DNA of 34,128 nucleotides from Prolixibacteraceae bacterium (GTDB lineage Bacteria > Bacteroidota > Bacteroidia > Bacteroidales > Prolixibacteraceae), in assembly GCA_023228025.1 (NCBI GenBank), contig JALOCD010000042.1, positions 1 to 34,128 of the forward strand. The letters are read 5' to 3'. Positions 12,276-21,065 of the stretch are shown here, piece by piece. The position numbers and the translations under genes were made by a program. Numbering within the stretch: the first letter of the stretch is position 1; every line of letters starts with the position of its first letter. Under the pieces are notes generated by a model, which saw only the letters and a program-made list of their open reading frames with translations, did not search any database and had not been told where the DNA came from.

Positions 12276-13754
12276 ATGATGTCCATGACCTCTAAACATT
12301 CATTTTTGATCCCGGCTTTGATGGCAGCTTCGGTTGTTGCCCCGTCATTAAAGACCCAGACAGGGCATAAAGATGCAAATGCAGTTGCACAGAAGCCCAA
12401 TATTATCTACATTCTTGCAGATGATTTGGGCTACGGTGATCTTGGCTGTTACGGTCAAAAGCGGTTTCAAACGCCAAACCTGGACAGGATGGCCAGGGAG
12501 GGTATGTTGTTTACGCAGCACTATGCGGGATGTACCGTCTGCGCCCCCTCCAGATGTTCGTTGATGACAGGGTTGACCACTGGCCATACGGCGATTCGTG
12601 GTAACAAGGGGTGGAAACCTGAGGGAGAGTGGCCAATGCCCGCTGCCAGTATCACGGTAGCTGAAATGTTAAAGTCTGTAGGATATGCCACCGGTTGTTT
12701 TGGTAAATGGGGATTGGGTTTCGTTGGCACAGAGGGCGACCCGAATAACCAGGGATTTGATCAGTTTTACGGCTTTAATAGCCAGTCTCTGGCACACAAC
12801 TATTTTCCAGGCCATTTATGGGAAAACCAATCCAAGATAGTGCTGGCAGGAAATAGCGGGGAGAAGTTTGAGGAGTATGCCCCCGAACTGATCCACAACC
12901 ACGCCCTGCAATTTATAGAGAATAACAAGGATCACCCCTTCTTTCTTTATTATGCCTCTACCATCCCGCACGCTGAACTGATGACTCCCGAGAAAAACCT
13001 TAAAGAATTCAGGGGTAAATTTCTGCCGGAAAAAAGTTACAAAGGTGTTGATCCGGGTCAAAAAGGTTTCAGGGAAGGGCCTTACGGATCGCAACCCGAA
13101 GTCCATGCGGCATTCGCGGCCATGGTGACTTTGCTCGACAAACAGGTAGGCGAGCTGTTAAACAAATTGAAAGAGCTTGGACTGGACAAAAATACCATCG
13201 TAATTTTCAGTTCCGATAATGGTCCCCATATCGAAGGTGGCGCCGATCCTGAATATTTCGACAGCAATGGGCCACTACGTGGTTACAAGCGCGACTTGTA
13301 CGAAGGAGGTATCCGGGAGCCCATGATTGTGAGGTGGCCGGGCAGGATCCAGTCGGGTTCAAAATCGAAACATATTTCGGCATTTTGGGATGTAATGCCA
13401 ACCTTTGCAGCGTTAACAGGCGCCAAAACGCCTGCAAACATAGATGGGATCTCTTTTCTGCCAACCTTGCTGGCCCAAAAGAATCAGGAGCAGCACGAAT
13501 ACATGTATTGGGAATTTCATGAACTGGGCGGACGCCAGGCGGTAAGAAAAGGAAACTGGAAGCTGGTCCGGTACCAGGTTATTGAAGCCGCCAAGACAAC
13601 CACCGAATTGTATGATTTATCTGTTGATTTAAGCGAAAAGACCAATGTCGCTGCTAATCACCCAGAGATAGTGAACGAGCTTTTAAAAATTATGAAAGAG
13701 GCCAGAATTCCCTCGGATGTTTTTACTTTTGAGTCGAAAACGGTAATAAAATGA
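12276..13754 (+). CDS. Secreted sulfatase (arylsulfatase family, S1)
   Basis: 492 aa from the ATG at 12276 (MMSMTSKHSFLIPAL); an upstream in-frame ATG at 12237 is less likely because it adds a polar segment before the signal peptide. A hydrophobic N-terminal signal is followed by the metal-binding start PNIIYILADDLGYGDLG, then the CAPSR maturation motif (Cys codon at 12540), where the Cys becomes formylglycine. IFSSDNGPH and GPLRGYKRDLYEGGIREPM are the other S1 hallmarks. The enzyme hydrolyses sulfate esters, often from host or algal polysaccharides, in the periplasm. The Cys-type site can be matured by anSME or FGE, neither of which is encoded here. The substrate is unknown. The next gene starts about 48 nt downstream. 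Confidence 0.92.
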   Translation: MMSMTSKHSFLIPALMAASVVAPSLKTQTGHKDANAVAQKPNIIYILADDLGYGDLGCYGQKRFQTPNLDRMAREGMLFTQHYAGCTVCAPSRCSLMTGLTTGHTAIRGNKGWKPEGEWPMPAASITVAEMLKSVGYATGCFGKWGLGFVGTEGDPNNQGFDQFYGFNSQSLAHNYFPGHLWENQSKIVLAGNSGEKFEEYAPELIHNHALQFIENNKDHPFFLYYASTIPHAELMTPEKNLKEFRGKFLPEKSYKGVDPGQKGFREGPYGSQPEVHAAFAAMVTLLDKQVGELLNKLKELGLDKNTIVIFSSDNGPHIEGGADPEYFDSNGPLRGYKRDLYEGGIREPMIVRWPGRIQSGSKSKHISAFWDVMPTFAALTGAKTPANIDGISFLPTLLAQKNQEQHEYMYWEFHELGGRQAVRKGNWKLVRYQVIEAAKTTTELYDLSVDLSEKTNVAANHPEIVNELLKIMKEARIPSDVFTFESKTVIK

Positions 13755-13802
13755 GGCATTATATATTTACTTTAACTTACTTGTTGATTAAGATCTAAAA
13801 TA

Positions 13803-15065
13803 ATGAACTCTAGGGAATTACTACAAAAGACTTTAAACCACCAGGAGCCTGAAAGAATCGTCTTTGACATGGGTTCGAGCGCGGTGACCGGCATCCATGT
13901 GAAGGCTTTGGAAAACCTGCGCGAACATTATGGCCTCGAAAAGCGTCCGGTCAGGGTAATTGAACCCTATCAGATGTTGGGGTTGGTGGAAGAAGACCTG
14001 ATGGAGGCGATAGGCATCGATGTGGTGGGCGCCTGGGGGCACGATAATCTGCTTGGTTACAGCAATCAACCTCCGTTGAAACTGTTTAAAACCTTTTGGG
14101 GGCAGGAGGTACTGGTACCGCAGCAATTTAGCTCCATCACCGATGGTAATGGCGATTTGCTCTCATTTCCGGAGGGCGACGCATCCATTTCCCCTTCCGC
14201 GAAAATGCCGCAAGCCAGTTATTTCTTTGATGCGATTGAAAGGCAGGAGCCAATTGATGATGATAATCTTCATGTGGAGGACAACCTGGAGGAGTTTACG
14301 CCGGTTTCGGAAGAGACCCTGCAATATTGGAAAAATGAAGTTGAGAAAGCCCGGGCAACAGGCAAAGGAGTTGTTGCTGGATTGGGTGGCACAGCCCTTG
14401 GCGATATTGCCCTGGTCCCGGGGGTGCAACTGAAACAGCCAAAAGGGATCCGCGGCATAGCGGAATGGTACATGAGCACGATCATGAGAATTGATTACAT
14501 AAAAGAATTATTTGACCGTCAAACCCTTTTGGCAATTGAGAACCTCCAAAGAATCTACCGGACAATTGGGAATGACATTGATGTTTTGTTTGTGTGTGGG
14601 ACAGATTTTGGTACCCAGGATTCTACCTTTTGTGCACCGGAACAGTTTGATGATCTGTGGCTTCCATATTACCAACGGGTCAACGACTGGGTACACACCA
14701 ATACCCAATGGAAGACGTTTAAACACTCTTGCGGCGCGGTTGAAAATTTTATGGGGCGGTTCATCGATGCCGGATTCGATATCATCAACCCTGTGCAGGT
14801 GAGCGCTAAAGGGATGGATCCGAAGCATCTGAAGGAAACCTATGGAAAGTACCTGACCTTCTGGGGTGGAGGGGTCAACACCCAAACAACCCTTCCTTAT
14901 GGCACAACGCAACAGGTGCGGGAAGAGGTACTGCGACACTGCGAAATCTTTTCACGGGACGGTGGTTTTGTCTTCAATACCGTTCACAACATTCAGGCCA
15001 ATGTTCCGGTCGCGAACGTTGTGGTCATGATTGATGCGATAAAGGAATTTAGCGGTAAAAAATGA
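13803..15065 (+). CDS. Uroporphyrinogen decarboxylase-family protein (methyltransferase type)
   Basis: 420 aa with a URO-D-like TIM barrel (MtaA/CmuA/HemE superfamily). MNSRELLQKTLNHQEPERIV at the start is the usual URO-D-family opening, and KHSCGAVENFMGRFIDAGFD (His308, Cys310) is the zinc-binding H-x-C motif used by corrinoid/CoM methyltransferases. GGGVNTQTTLPYGT and FNTVHNIQANVPVANV complete the family pattern. True HemE lacks this H-x-C, so a methyltransferase role is more likely than haem synthesis. Its methyl donor and acceptor are not shown; no corrinoid protein gene is adjacent. It may be co-transcribed with the preceding sulfatase (48-nt gap), though a metabolic link is not evident. 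Confidence 0.85.
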   Translation: MNSRELLQKTLNHQEPERIVFDMGSSAVTGIHVKALENLREHYGLEKRPVRVIEPYQMLGLVEEDLMEAIGIDVVGAWGHDNLLGYSNQPPLKLFKTFWGQEVLVPQQFSSITDGNGDLLSFPEGDASISPSAKMPQASYFFDAIERQEPIDDDNLHVEDNLEEFTPVSEETLQYWKNEVEKARATGKGVVAGLGGTALGDIALVPGVQLKQPKGIRGIAEWYMSTIMRIDYIKELFDRQTLLAIENLQRIYRTIGNDIDVLFVCGTDFGTQDSTFCAPEQFDDLWLPYYQRVNDWVHTNTQWKTFKHSCGAVENFMGRFIDAGFDIINPVQVSAKGMDPKHLKETYGKYLTFWGGGVNTQTTLPYGTTQQVREEVLRHCEIFSRDGGFVFNTVHNIQANVPVANVVVMIDAIKEFSGKK

Positions 15066-15226
15066 GTTCCTTGTACTAGAAATTTAAATAGCTTCTAAAT
15101 ATTTGGGTGTATATTTGAGCCGTAAAAAGGGACCTATGTCAGTTTTATGACATCAAAAAGCGAGGGATATTGGGATATCCGGTCGCTGCCCTTTCAAAAT
15201 TATTATCAACGATACAATCTATTGGT

Positions 15227-17305
15227 ATGATTGCAAAACGAATTGTTCTTTTCGCCATGCTGGTTGCGGCTTTTCAGATGGTTTCCGCTCAGATCCTTGA
15301 GCCGGTAAAGTGGAGTTTTGAATCTAAAAAAACCGGTGACGGCGAGTATGAGTTGCGGTTCATGGCCAAGATGGACGAAGGGTGGCATGTTTATTCCCAG
15401 TTTGTTCCGTCAGGGGGACCTATTCCAACTTCATTTAAATTTGACAATCCTGTGGGCTTTACCCTGGTTGGGAAGGTTCGTGAACCCAAACCATTGGAAG
15501 AGAACGATCCCAATTTCAACATGGTGGTAAAGTACTTCGCCAAAAGTGTTGAGTTTACCCAAAAGGTGAAGGTGATTTCAGATAAACCCGTCGAGGTAAA
15601 GGGTTTTCTGGAGTTCATGTGCTGCAACAACCAAAACTGCCTGCCGCCCACAGAGGTGAATTACTCCTTCAAATTGGAGGGTGTAAAAACGGCAGCCGTA
15701 GCGCCAAATGATACCACAAAAAAAAATGTTGCAGTTCCTGCAGCTATCGTAAAAGATACGGCAGCGTCAATCCCGTTGAAAGAACCGACAACCGTTGCAA
15801 CTGCCAAGGCTGAAATCAAACCTGCTGCTTCCAACGATGATTTTACCGGCAAGGACCGGACGCTTTTGTGGTTCTTCCTGCAGGCTTTCGTCTGGGGATT
15901 GCTCGCCATCCTCACCCCATGCGTCTTCCCGATGATCCCTATGACCGTCTCCTATTTTATGAAAAGCGGATCCAAAGGGAAAGTACAGGCCATGGTCTAT
16001 GGTCTCTCTATCATAGCCATCTATGTGATATTCGGGGTGTTGGTCTCCGTTCTCTTTGGCGCTGACTTCGGCAACTGGCTGAGTACCCACTGGATTCCCA
16101 ACGTGCTCTTCTTCCTGATATTTATAGTCTTTGCCGCTTCATTCTTTGGCTATTTTGAAATTACCGTTCCCAGTTGGATGATCAACAAGAGTGTACAGCA
16201 AGAAGATAAGGGCGGATTGATGGGAACGATCTTCATGGCATTTACGCTCGTGCTGGTCTCCTTTTCATGTACCGGGCCCATTGTCGGCACGGTGCTGGTT
16301 CAGGCCGTCGGCGGACAAATATTGAAACCGGTTATCGGGATGCTCGGTTTCTCCCTGGCATTCGCGATCCCGTTTACCCTTTTTGCTTTTTTCCCGCAAT
16401 GGCTCAAGCAGATGCCCAAATCGGGAGGCTGGTTAAATACGATCAAGGTGGTAATCGGCTTTATTGAACTTGCTTTTGCACTGAAATTCCTGAATGTCCC
16501 GGATCAGACCTACCATTGGGGAATCCTCGACCGCGAGGTCTACCTCAGTTTCTGGATCGTGATCTTTACCATGATGGGCTTCTACCTGTTGGGCAAGATC
16601 AAATTTCCCCACGACAGCGATTATCCGGTGGTTCGGTCTTTTCCGCGTCTGTTGGTTATCATCTTTACTTTCACTTTTGTAATGTACCTGATCCCCGGAT
16701 TGTGGGGGGCTCCGCTAAAAGCCATCTCAGGTTGGCTTCCGCCGATGGAGACCCAGGATTTTGACATCAATGCCATCGCGCGCGAAAATAGCGGATCGGG
16801 TGGGGGTACCAAAGTTGCCGGCAATATGACGGAAGCCCCGCGATATGCCGATGTTCTCAAATTGCCTCACGGATTATCTGGCTATTTCGATTACAACCAG
16901 GCGCTTCGTGTTTCGAAAGCGCTAAAAAAGCCTGTTTTTGTTGATTTTACCGGTCATGGCTGCACCAATTGCCGCGAAATGGAGAACAGGGTTTGGAGCG
17001 ATCCGGGAGTGCTGAGAAGGCTGAGGGAAAATTTCGTCCTGGTTGCCCTTTACGTTGACGACAAGGTGATCGAAATGCCGAAAGAGGAGTGGTATACCAA
17101 CAAGAACGGACGCGAGGTGAAACTACTTGGAAAAAAGAACGCGGATATCCAAACATCCCAGTTCGGCACCAATTCACAACCTTATTATGTGATTCTCGAC
17201 AGTGACGGGAAATTATTGGTTTCGCCCAAGGCCTATGACCTGAATGTTGAAAACTTCAAGAAGTTTTTGGATGCCGGTTCACAAGCGTTTAACCAGTCAA
17301 AATAG
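15227..17305 (+). CDS. DsbD-like thiol:disulfide interchange protein (N-domain, CcdA-like membrane domain, C-terminal thioredoxin)
   Basis: 692 aa from the ATG at 15227, which opens a good signal peptide (MIAKRIVLFAMLVAAFQMVS); an earlier in-frame ATG at 15170 would put 19 residues before it. The N-terminal periplasmic domain contains CCNNQNC (Cys132, 133, 138). The membrane domain has the paired cysteines LTPCVFPMIP (Cys232) and SFSCTGPIVG (Cys348). The C-terminal thioredoxin domain has CTNC (Cys579/Cys582) in DFTGHGCTNCREMENRVW. It should pass electrons from cytoplasmic thioredoxin to periplasmic substrates. A -7 box TATATTTG lies at 15110-15117 without a clear -33 box. The next two genes also concern disulfide chemistry. 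Confidence 0.93.
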   Translation: MIAKRIVLFAMLVAAFQMVSAQILEPVKWSFESKKTGDGEYELRFMAKMDEGWHVYSQFVPSGGPIPTSFKFDNPVGFTLVGKVREPKPLEENDPNFNMVVKYFAKSVEFTQKVKVISDKPVEVKGFLEFMCCNNQNCLPPTEVNYSFKLEGVKTAAVAPNDTTKKNVAVPAAIVKDTAASIPLKEPTTVATAKAEIKPAASNDDFTGKDRTLLWFFLQAFVWGLLAILTPCVFPMIPMTVSYFMKSGSKGKVQAMVYGLSIIAIYVIFGVLVSVLFGADFGNWLSTHWIPNVLFFLIFIVFAASFFGYFEITVPSWMINKSVQQEDKGGLMGTIFMAFTLVLVSFSCTGPIVGTVLVQAVGGQILKPVIGMLGFSLAFAIPFTLFAFFPQWLKQMPKSGGWLNTIKVVIGFIELAFALKFLNVPDQTYHWGILDREVYLSFWIVIFTMMGFYLLGKIKFPHDSDYPVVRSFPRLLVIIFTFTFVMYLIPGLWGAPLKAISGWLPPMETQDFDINAIARENSGSGGGTKVAGNMTEAPRYADVLKLPHGLSGYFDYNQALRVSKALKKPVFVDFTGHGCTNCREMENRVWSDPGVLRRLRENFVLVALYVDDKVIEMPKEEWYTNKNGREVKLLGKKNADIQTSQFGTNSQPYYVILDSDGKLLVSPKAYDLNVENFKKFLDAGSQAFNQSK

Positions 17306-17410
17306 CAAGGAATTGTCAATCACTAATAATGATTGAATTATATTGAAATTTCATTTGTTTTAGTCGATTATTAGTTTTAGATTTATAAAGCAATCTAAAC
17401 CATTACGCTA

Positions 17411-18319
17411 ATGTTCGACAAAAGGACTTTATCCATCTATTCGATCATTCTCGGAACATTTTTTGTGATTTCAGGAATTGGCAAAGTCGTCGATACTGCT
17501 GGATTTAGCACTTTAATCTATAAGTATGGTTTAGGTTATTTAATGGTTTTATCGCCTGTCATCGTTGTGGCAGAGATCATACTTGGGGTTTGTCTGATAT
17601 TGGTAATTAACCCTAAACGCCATTCACTCTATTCGTTAGTTTTTCTTGTCATTTTTACATGCTCGTTTGCATACGCATATTTTGCAAAAGGGGTTAGTGA
17701 TTGTGGTTGCTTTGGAACACTTCAGCATTCCACCACCTCTCCGGTTTTCTCCTTTGCGCGTAATTTGATTCTTATTGGCATGGCTGCCTTAGTCTGGTTG
17801 AATTATCCTTCAAACAAAACCAGGAAAGTTCGGTGGAAAGTGAATGTTGTATTGGTTACACTGGTCCTTTCGACATTTGTGGCAGGCTTTACTTTTAGAA
17901 CACCTTTTATATTTACGGCTCCATCGGCTGAGCACAAATTTCAAAATAAAGACATCAGGGATACAGACCTGTCAAAATATATCAGTACATCAAAAGATAG
18001 CACTTATCTCATTTTTTGTTTTTCCTATACCTGTCCACACTGTTGGAATTCGATTGAAAATTTGCGGCAGTACAAAGAACTCCACAAGGTTGATCGGATC
18101 GTTGCCCTGGTGACAGGGTCAAAAGCAGACAAACTAATATTTGAACAAAATTTCCATCCTGACTTTAATGTTAAAGATCTACCGGAAAATGAACTCCTGA
18201 ATTTAGCAACCCATGTGCCCACGTCATTTTTTGTAAAGAATGACACGATTAAGGTGATTATTCAATCGGTTTTACCCTCGCCAATAACTTTTCAAAGAGA
18301 ATATAAGATGTTGAAATAG
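17411..18319 (+). CDS. MauE/DoxX-type membrane protein with C-terminal thioredoxin-like domain
   Basis: 302 aa. The N-terminal 130 residues carry four membrane helices with SDCGCFGTL (Cys98, Cys100), a signature of MauE/DoxX-type proteins that work with redox partners. After a further membrane helix (VNVVLVTLVLSTFVAGF) a thioredoxin-like domain follows with FSYTCPHCWNSIENLR (Cys208-Pro-His-Cys211) and a cis-Pro-type loop (THVPTSFFV) near the C-terminus. The arrangement places the CPHC site outside the membrane. In methylamine-utilization operons MauE helps form disulfides in secreted proteins; here it stands between the DsbD-like reductase and a Cys-rich lipoprotein and may oxidize or shuffle that target. 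Function in this organism is inferred. Confidence 0.82.
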   Translation: MFDKRTLSIYSIILGTFFVISGIGKVVDTAGFSTLIYKYGLGYLMVLSPVIVVAEIILGVCLILVINPKRHSLYSLVFLVIFTCSFAYAYFAKGVSDCGCFGTLQHSTTSPVFSFARNLILIGMAALVWLNYPSNKTRKVRWKVNVVLVTLVLSTFVAGFTFRTPFIFTAPSAEHKFQNKDIRDTDLSKYISTSKDSTYLIFCFSYTCPHCWNSIENLRQYKELHKVDRIVALVTGSKADKLIFEQNFHPDFNVKDLPENELLNLATHVPTSFFVKNDTIKVIIQSVLPSPITFQREYKMLK

Positions 18320-18338
18320 AATTAAATAATTCGATGTT

Positions 18339-18611
18339 ATGAGAAAGAAAATCATCAAATTTTTGTTACCGGTGAGCATGGGTTTGTCACTTCTTGTTAT
18401 AACGCTAATGGTTTTATCATCTACAATTTTCGTTAGTAGTTGTAGTAGTGATTTATTTAAGACGGATCACTGCAAAGCAGGATATCCGTTGTGGTGTTCG
18501 CAGGCAAAAGTATGCTGTCCGGCAGGATACGCCTATTATTGCGATGGTTCGTGCAAATCAGCTCCCTGCACTGGCGGGACCGTGACTGTTGATTCCTGCG
18601 TACCGGAATAA
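18339..18611 (+). CDS. Small cysteine-rich lipoprotein
   Basis: 90 aa. A long hydrophobic N-terminal segment ends in FVSSC (Cys35), which fits a lipobox. The mature peptide of about 55 residues has eight further cysteines (45, 53, 59, 60, 68, 72, 77, 87), enough for four disulfides. An internal repeat is visible: C-K-A-G-Y-P-L-W-C and C-P-A-G-Y-A-Y-Y-C, with a CC pair between them. I know of no named family, although granulin-like spacing (CC-P-x-G) is superficially similar. The gene starts 19 nt after the MauE/thioredoxin gene and ends in a likely terminator (18687-18711), so it is the last gene of the DsbD-MauE-Trx region and the obvious candidate substrate of those redox proteins. Confidence 0.75.
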   Translation: MRKKIIKFLLPVSMGLSLLVITLMVLSSTIFVSSCSSDLFKTDHCKAGYPLWCSQAKVCCPAGYAYYCDGSCKSAPCTGGTVTVDSCVPE

Positions 18612-18686
18612 ATACTTAATCTTTTAAAATCCCTTAGAAATTAGCCGGATACATTTTTATGTGTCTGTATATAGTTATGCTATTCG

Positions 18687-18720
18687 AATCCCATTGATTA
18701 TCAGTGGGATTTGTTATTTT
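18687..18720 (+). terminator. Probable terminator of the Cys-rich lipoprotein transcript
   Basis: AATCCCA (18687-18693) pairs with TGGGATT (18705-18711) over an 11-nt loop, followed by TGTTATTTT. The stem is short, so termination may be incomplete; the same segment also contains the -33 box of the next promoter. Confidence 0.5.
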
Positions 18721-18740
18721 GATGAAATAAGTTAAGTTTG
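18710..18740 (+). promoter_or_regulatory. SDR gene promoter
   Basis: TTTG (18710-18713) and TAAGTTTG (18733-18740) with a 19-nt spacer are an excellent Bacteroidota promoter match. The SDR start codon is at 18803. Confidence 0.65.
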
Positions 18741-18802
18741 TAATCTTGTCGTGTCCCTGATATGGTCATGCGACTGACCGTTTTTAATAATCAAACAGCT
18801 GA

Positions 18803-19597
18803 ATGACAAAATCGAAAATCTTCTGGATTACCGGAGCCTCCTCGGGCATAGGGGAGGCGTTGGCCTTGCAATGGGCTAAGGACGGAATACAGTTGATCCT
18901 GTCAGGACGAAACCACGACCAACTTGAAAAGGTGGCCGAAGGGTGCAGGAACCGAGGGGCCGAAGTCACTCTCCTTGTCTTTGATCTATCCCTACCGGTG
19001 GAAGTTACAGCGGCAGTCGAATCGGTTCGGTCGTCATTTCCACGGTTGGATATATTGGTCAACAATGGCGGTATCAGTCAGCGGTCCCTGTTAATTGATA
19101 CACCGATGGAGGTGGCCAGAAGGATCATGGAAGTGGATTTTTGGGGTCATGCCGGCCTAACCAGGCAAATCCTACCCTTCATGATAAAAAGCGGCGGAGG
19201 CCATATCGTGGTGGTAAGCAGCATGACCGGACTCTTCGGATTTCCGCAAAGGTCAGCCTATGCGGCCGCCAAACATGCGCTGCACGGTTACTTTGAGACG
19301 CTCAGGCTCGAACATTTCAGGGACAACATCCGGGTTACCATGGTCTGTCCCGGCATGGTCAAAACAAATATATCGATCCATTCCCTAACCTCTTCAGGGG
19401 GTGAGCATGGACTTATGGACAAGGGGCAGCAGGAGGGGGTTTCAGCCTCCTGTGTCGCCAAAAAGATTGTAAAAGCAGTCAGTAACAATAGGAAAGAGAT
19501 AATTATTGGAAAAAAAGATGTAATTATGCCTTATCTAAAACGGTACGTTCCATGGCTCTTTTACCAAATTGCCCGAAGAGTTAATCCGCTTGGGTGA
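18803..19597 (+). CDS. Short-chain dehydrogenase/reductase (SDR)
   Basis: 264 aa classical SDR. The nucleotide-binding motif ITGASSGIGEAL (residues 9-20), NNGG (87-90), the catalytic Ser140 and Y-x3-K (Tyr153, Lys157 in SAYAAAKHAL) are all present. The TGASSGIG start and LSGRNHD segment suggest NADP(H) preference through the Arg after the second strand. The C-terminal part resembles DHRS7-like SDRs (GMVKTNISIHSLT). Substrate unknown; it likely reduces or oxidizes a carbonyl or hydroxyl group. Its promoter lies at 18710-18740 and the VOC-protein gene starts 17 nt downstream, probably in the same transcript. Confidence 0.93.
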   Translation: MTKSKIFWITGASSGIGEALALQWAKDGIQLILSGRNHDQLEKVAEGCRNRGAEVTLLVFDLSLPVEVTAAVESVRSSFPRLDILVNNGGISQRSLLIDTPMEVARRIMEVDFWGHAGLTRQILPFMIKSGGGHIVVVSSMTGLFGFPQRSAYAAAKHALHGYFETLRLEHFRDNIRVTMVCPGMVKTNISIHSLTSSGGEHGLMDKGQQEGVSASCVAKKIVKAVSNNRKEIIIGKKDVIMPYLKRYVPWLFYQIARRVNPLG

Positions 19598-19614
19598 ATG
19601 TTAATTAAAAACTT

Positions 19615-20688
19615 ATGGAAGGAATTGTAGTTAGCGGTATCCAGCAACTTGGTATCGGAGTAAAAAATGTGGCGGAATCGTGGAAATGGTACCGGAAATA
19701 CCTGGGCATGGACATCAAAGTGTTTGAAGAGTCTGCCACGGCTTCCCTGATGTTGCCATATACCGGAGGCCTGCCCCGAAACCGCCATGCTGTGCTGGCA
19801 CTCAACATGAATGGAGGCGGAGGTTTTGAGATTTGGCAATATACCGACAGGATACCTCAGCCACCGGTTTTTGATCCGATTTTGGGTGATCTGGGCATTT
19901 TCGCAGCCAAAATTAAGACTCGCAATGTACGTCAGACCCATGCGTGGTTTTTGGTAGAGGAGTTGAATGTTAGCGATATTCAGGTTGATCCGGACGGACG
20001 TGATTTTTTCTTCGTTACCGATCCGTACAACAATATATTTCAGGTCATTGAATCGAAAAACTGGTTTGGGAACCGGAAGAGGCATACCGGTTCGGTTTAT
20101 GGCGTGATTATCGGGGTTACCAACATTGAAAATTCACGAAAGGTCTATTCCGATATTCTTGGTTATGATCAGGTCGTTTTTGACAAAAAAGGAATATTTA
20201 CCGATTTGGCACATCTGAATGGTGGCAATTCATCCTTTAGGCGCGTTCTGCTGAAAAATAGTGAGCCCCGCGCCGGGGCCTTCGGAAGACTTTTGGGCAA
20301 CAGCGAGATTGAGCTCGTTGAGGTTAAGGATCGTGTGCCCAGAAAGATTTTTGAGGGACGCTTCTGGGGAGACCTTGGGTTCATTCATTTGTGTTACGAT
20401 ATCAATGGCATGGAAGAACTTAACTCTGCCTGTGCCAAACGCGGTTTCCCGTTTACTGTCGATAGCTTTGCCCATCATGATGGCAATAGTTTTGATATGG
20501 GTGAAGCGGCAGGTCATTTCTCTTACATCGAAGATCCGGACGGAACCTTGATTGAATTCGTAGAAACGCATAAATTGCCGATTATTAAGAAGTTGGGATT
20601 GTTTATCAACCTTCGTAAACGCAATCCAAACAAACACTTGCCCAACTGGATGTTGAAAGCGCTGAGCCTGAGCAGGGTGAAAGATTGA
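19615..20688 (+). CDS. VOC-superfamily (glyoxalase/extradiol-like) two-domain protein
   Basis: 357 aa made of two repeated VOC (betaalphabetabetabeta) modules: the first from about residue 4 (IQQLGIGVKNVAESWKWYRK) to 143 (FQVIESK), the second from about 158 (VIGVTNIENSRKVYSDIL region) to 325 (IEDPDGTLIEFVET). Repeated DPDG-type ends and the N/D-x-x-x-S-x-x-x-Y start are standard. Such proteins bind a divalent metal and act on small ketones or diols; hydroxyphenylpyruvate dioxygenase-like enzymes are among the bidomain members, but the sequence does not let me name a substrate. It follows the SDR gene by 17 nt. The gene ends at the start of the nested inverted repeats described below. Confidence 0.85.
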   Translation: MEGIVVSGIQQLGIGVKNVAESWKWYRKYLGMDIKVFEESATASLMLPYTGGLPRNRHAVLALNMNGGGGFEIWQYTDRIPQPPVFDPILGDLGIFAAKIKTRNVRQTHAWFLVEELNVSDIQVDPDGRDFFFVTDPYNNIFQVIESKNWFGNRKRHTGSVYGVIIGVTNIENSRKVYSDILGYDQVVFDKKGIFTDLAHLNGGNSSFRRVLLKNSEPRAGAFGRLLGNSEIELVEVKDRVPRKIFEGRFWGDLGFIHLCYDINGMEELNSACAKRGFPFTVDSFAHHDGNSFDMGEAAGHFSYIEDPDGTLIEFVETHKLPIIKKLGLFINLRKRNPNKHLPNWMLKALSLSRVKD

Positions 20689-20700
20689 AAGGAATAAATT

Positions 20701-21035
20701 GTTTGAATAGGTTGAAAGGTTTAATGGGTTACGAATCACTTTATTCTCTTGCAATCAGGATAATATAAACCTTATTTTTATAGTTAATCTTAGTGGAAAG
20801 GTGGATGTAAGGAGGTTCCTATCTTATTATCTTATTACCTTATTTTATGATCTTCTTGAAATAAGATAATAAGATTAGGTTCAATCCATTTCGTTTTTTC
20901 TACTAAGATAATGAACTGAAAATAAGGTTTATATTATGATTATTTTAGGTATTTTTCTGAAAAACAATTGGCTTACATAGTTTATTTCACCTATTATCTT
21001 GTTCGGCGACCGGTAACATTTCAAACTATTCAAAC
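20701..21035. repeat. Concentric inverted repeats between convergent genes
   Basis: Three layers are seen. Outer arms: GTTTGAATAG (20701-20710) and CTATTCAAAC (21026-21035), within longer imperfect TTTGAA/TTCAAA runs. Middle arms: 20760-20778 and 20919-20937, a perfect 19-bp pair (ATAATATAAACCTTATTTT). Inner arms: ATCTTATTATCTTATT at 20821-20836 and its complement at 20860-20875. Regions between layers also pair imperfectly. No coding gene is supported in 20689-21065. Confidence 0.85.
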
Positions 21036-21065
21036 ATTTCAAACCCTCCAAACTTTTCAAACCCT

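Noticed and set aside
13803..15065. hemE (uroporphyrinogen decarboxylase proper)
   Set aside because: The H-x-C metal motif and longer chain favour the methyltransferase branch of the family.
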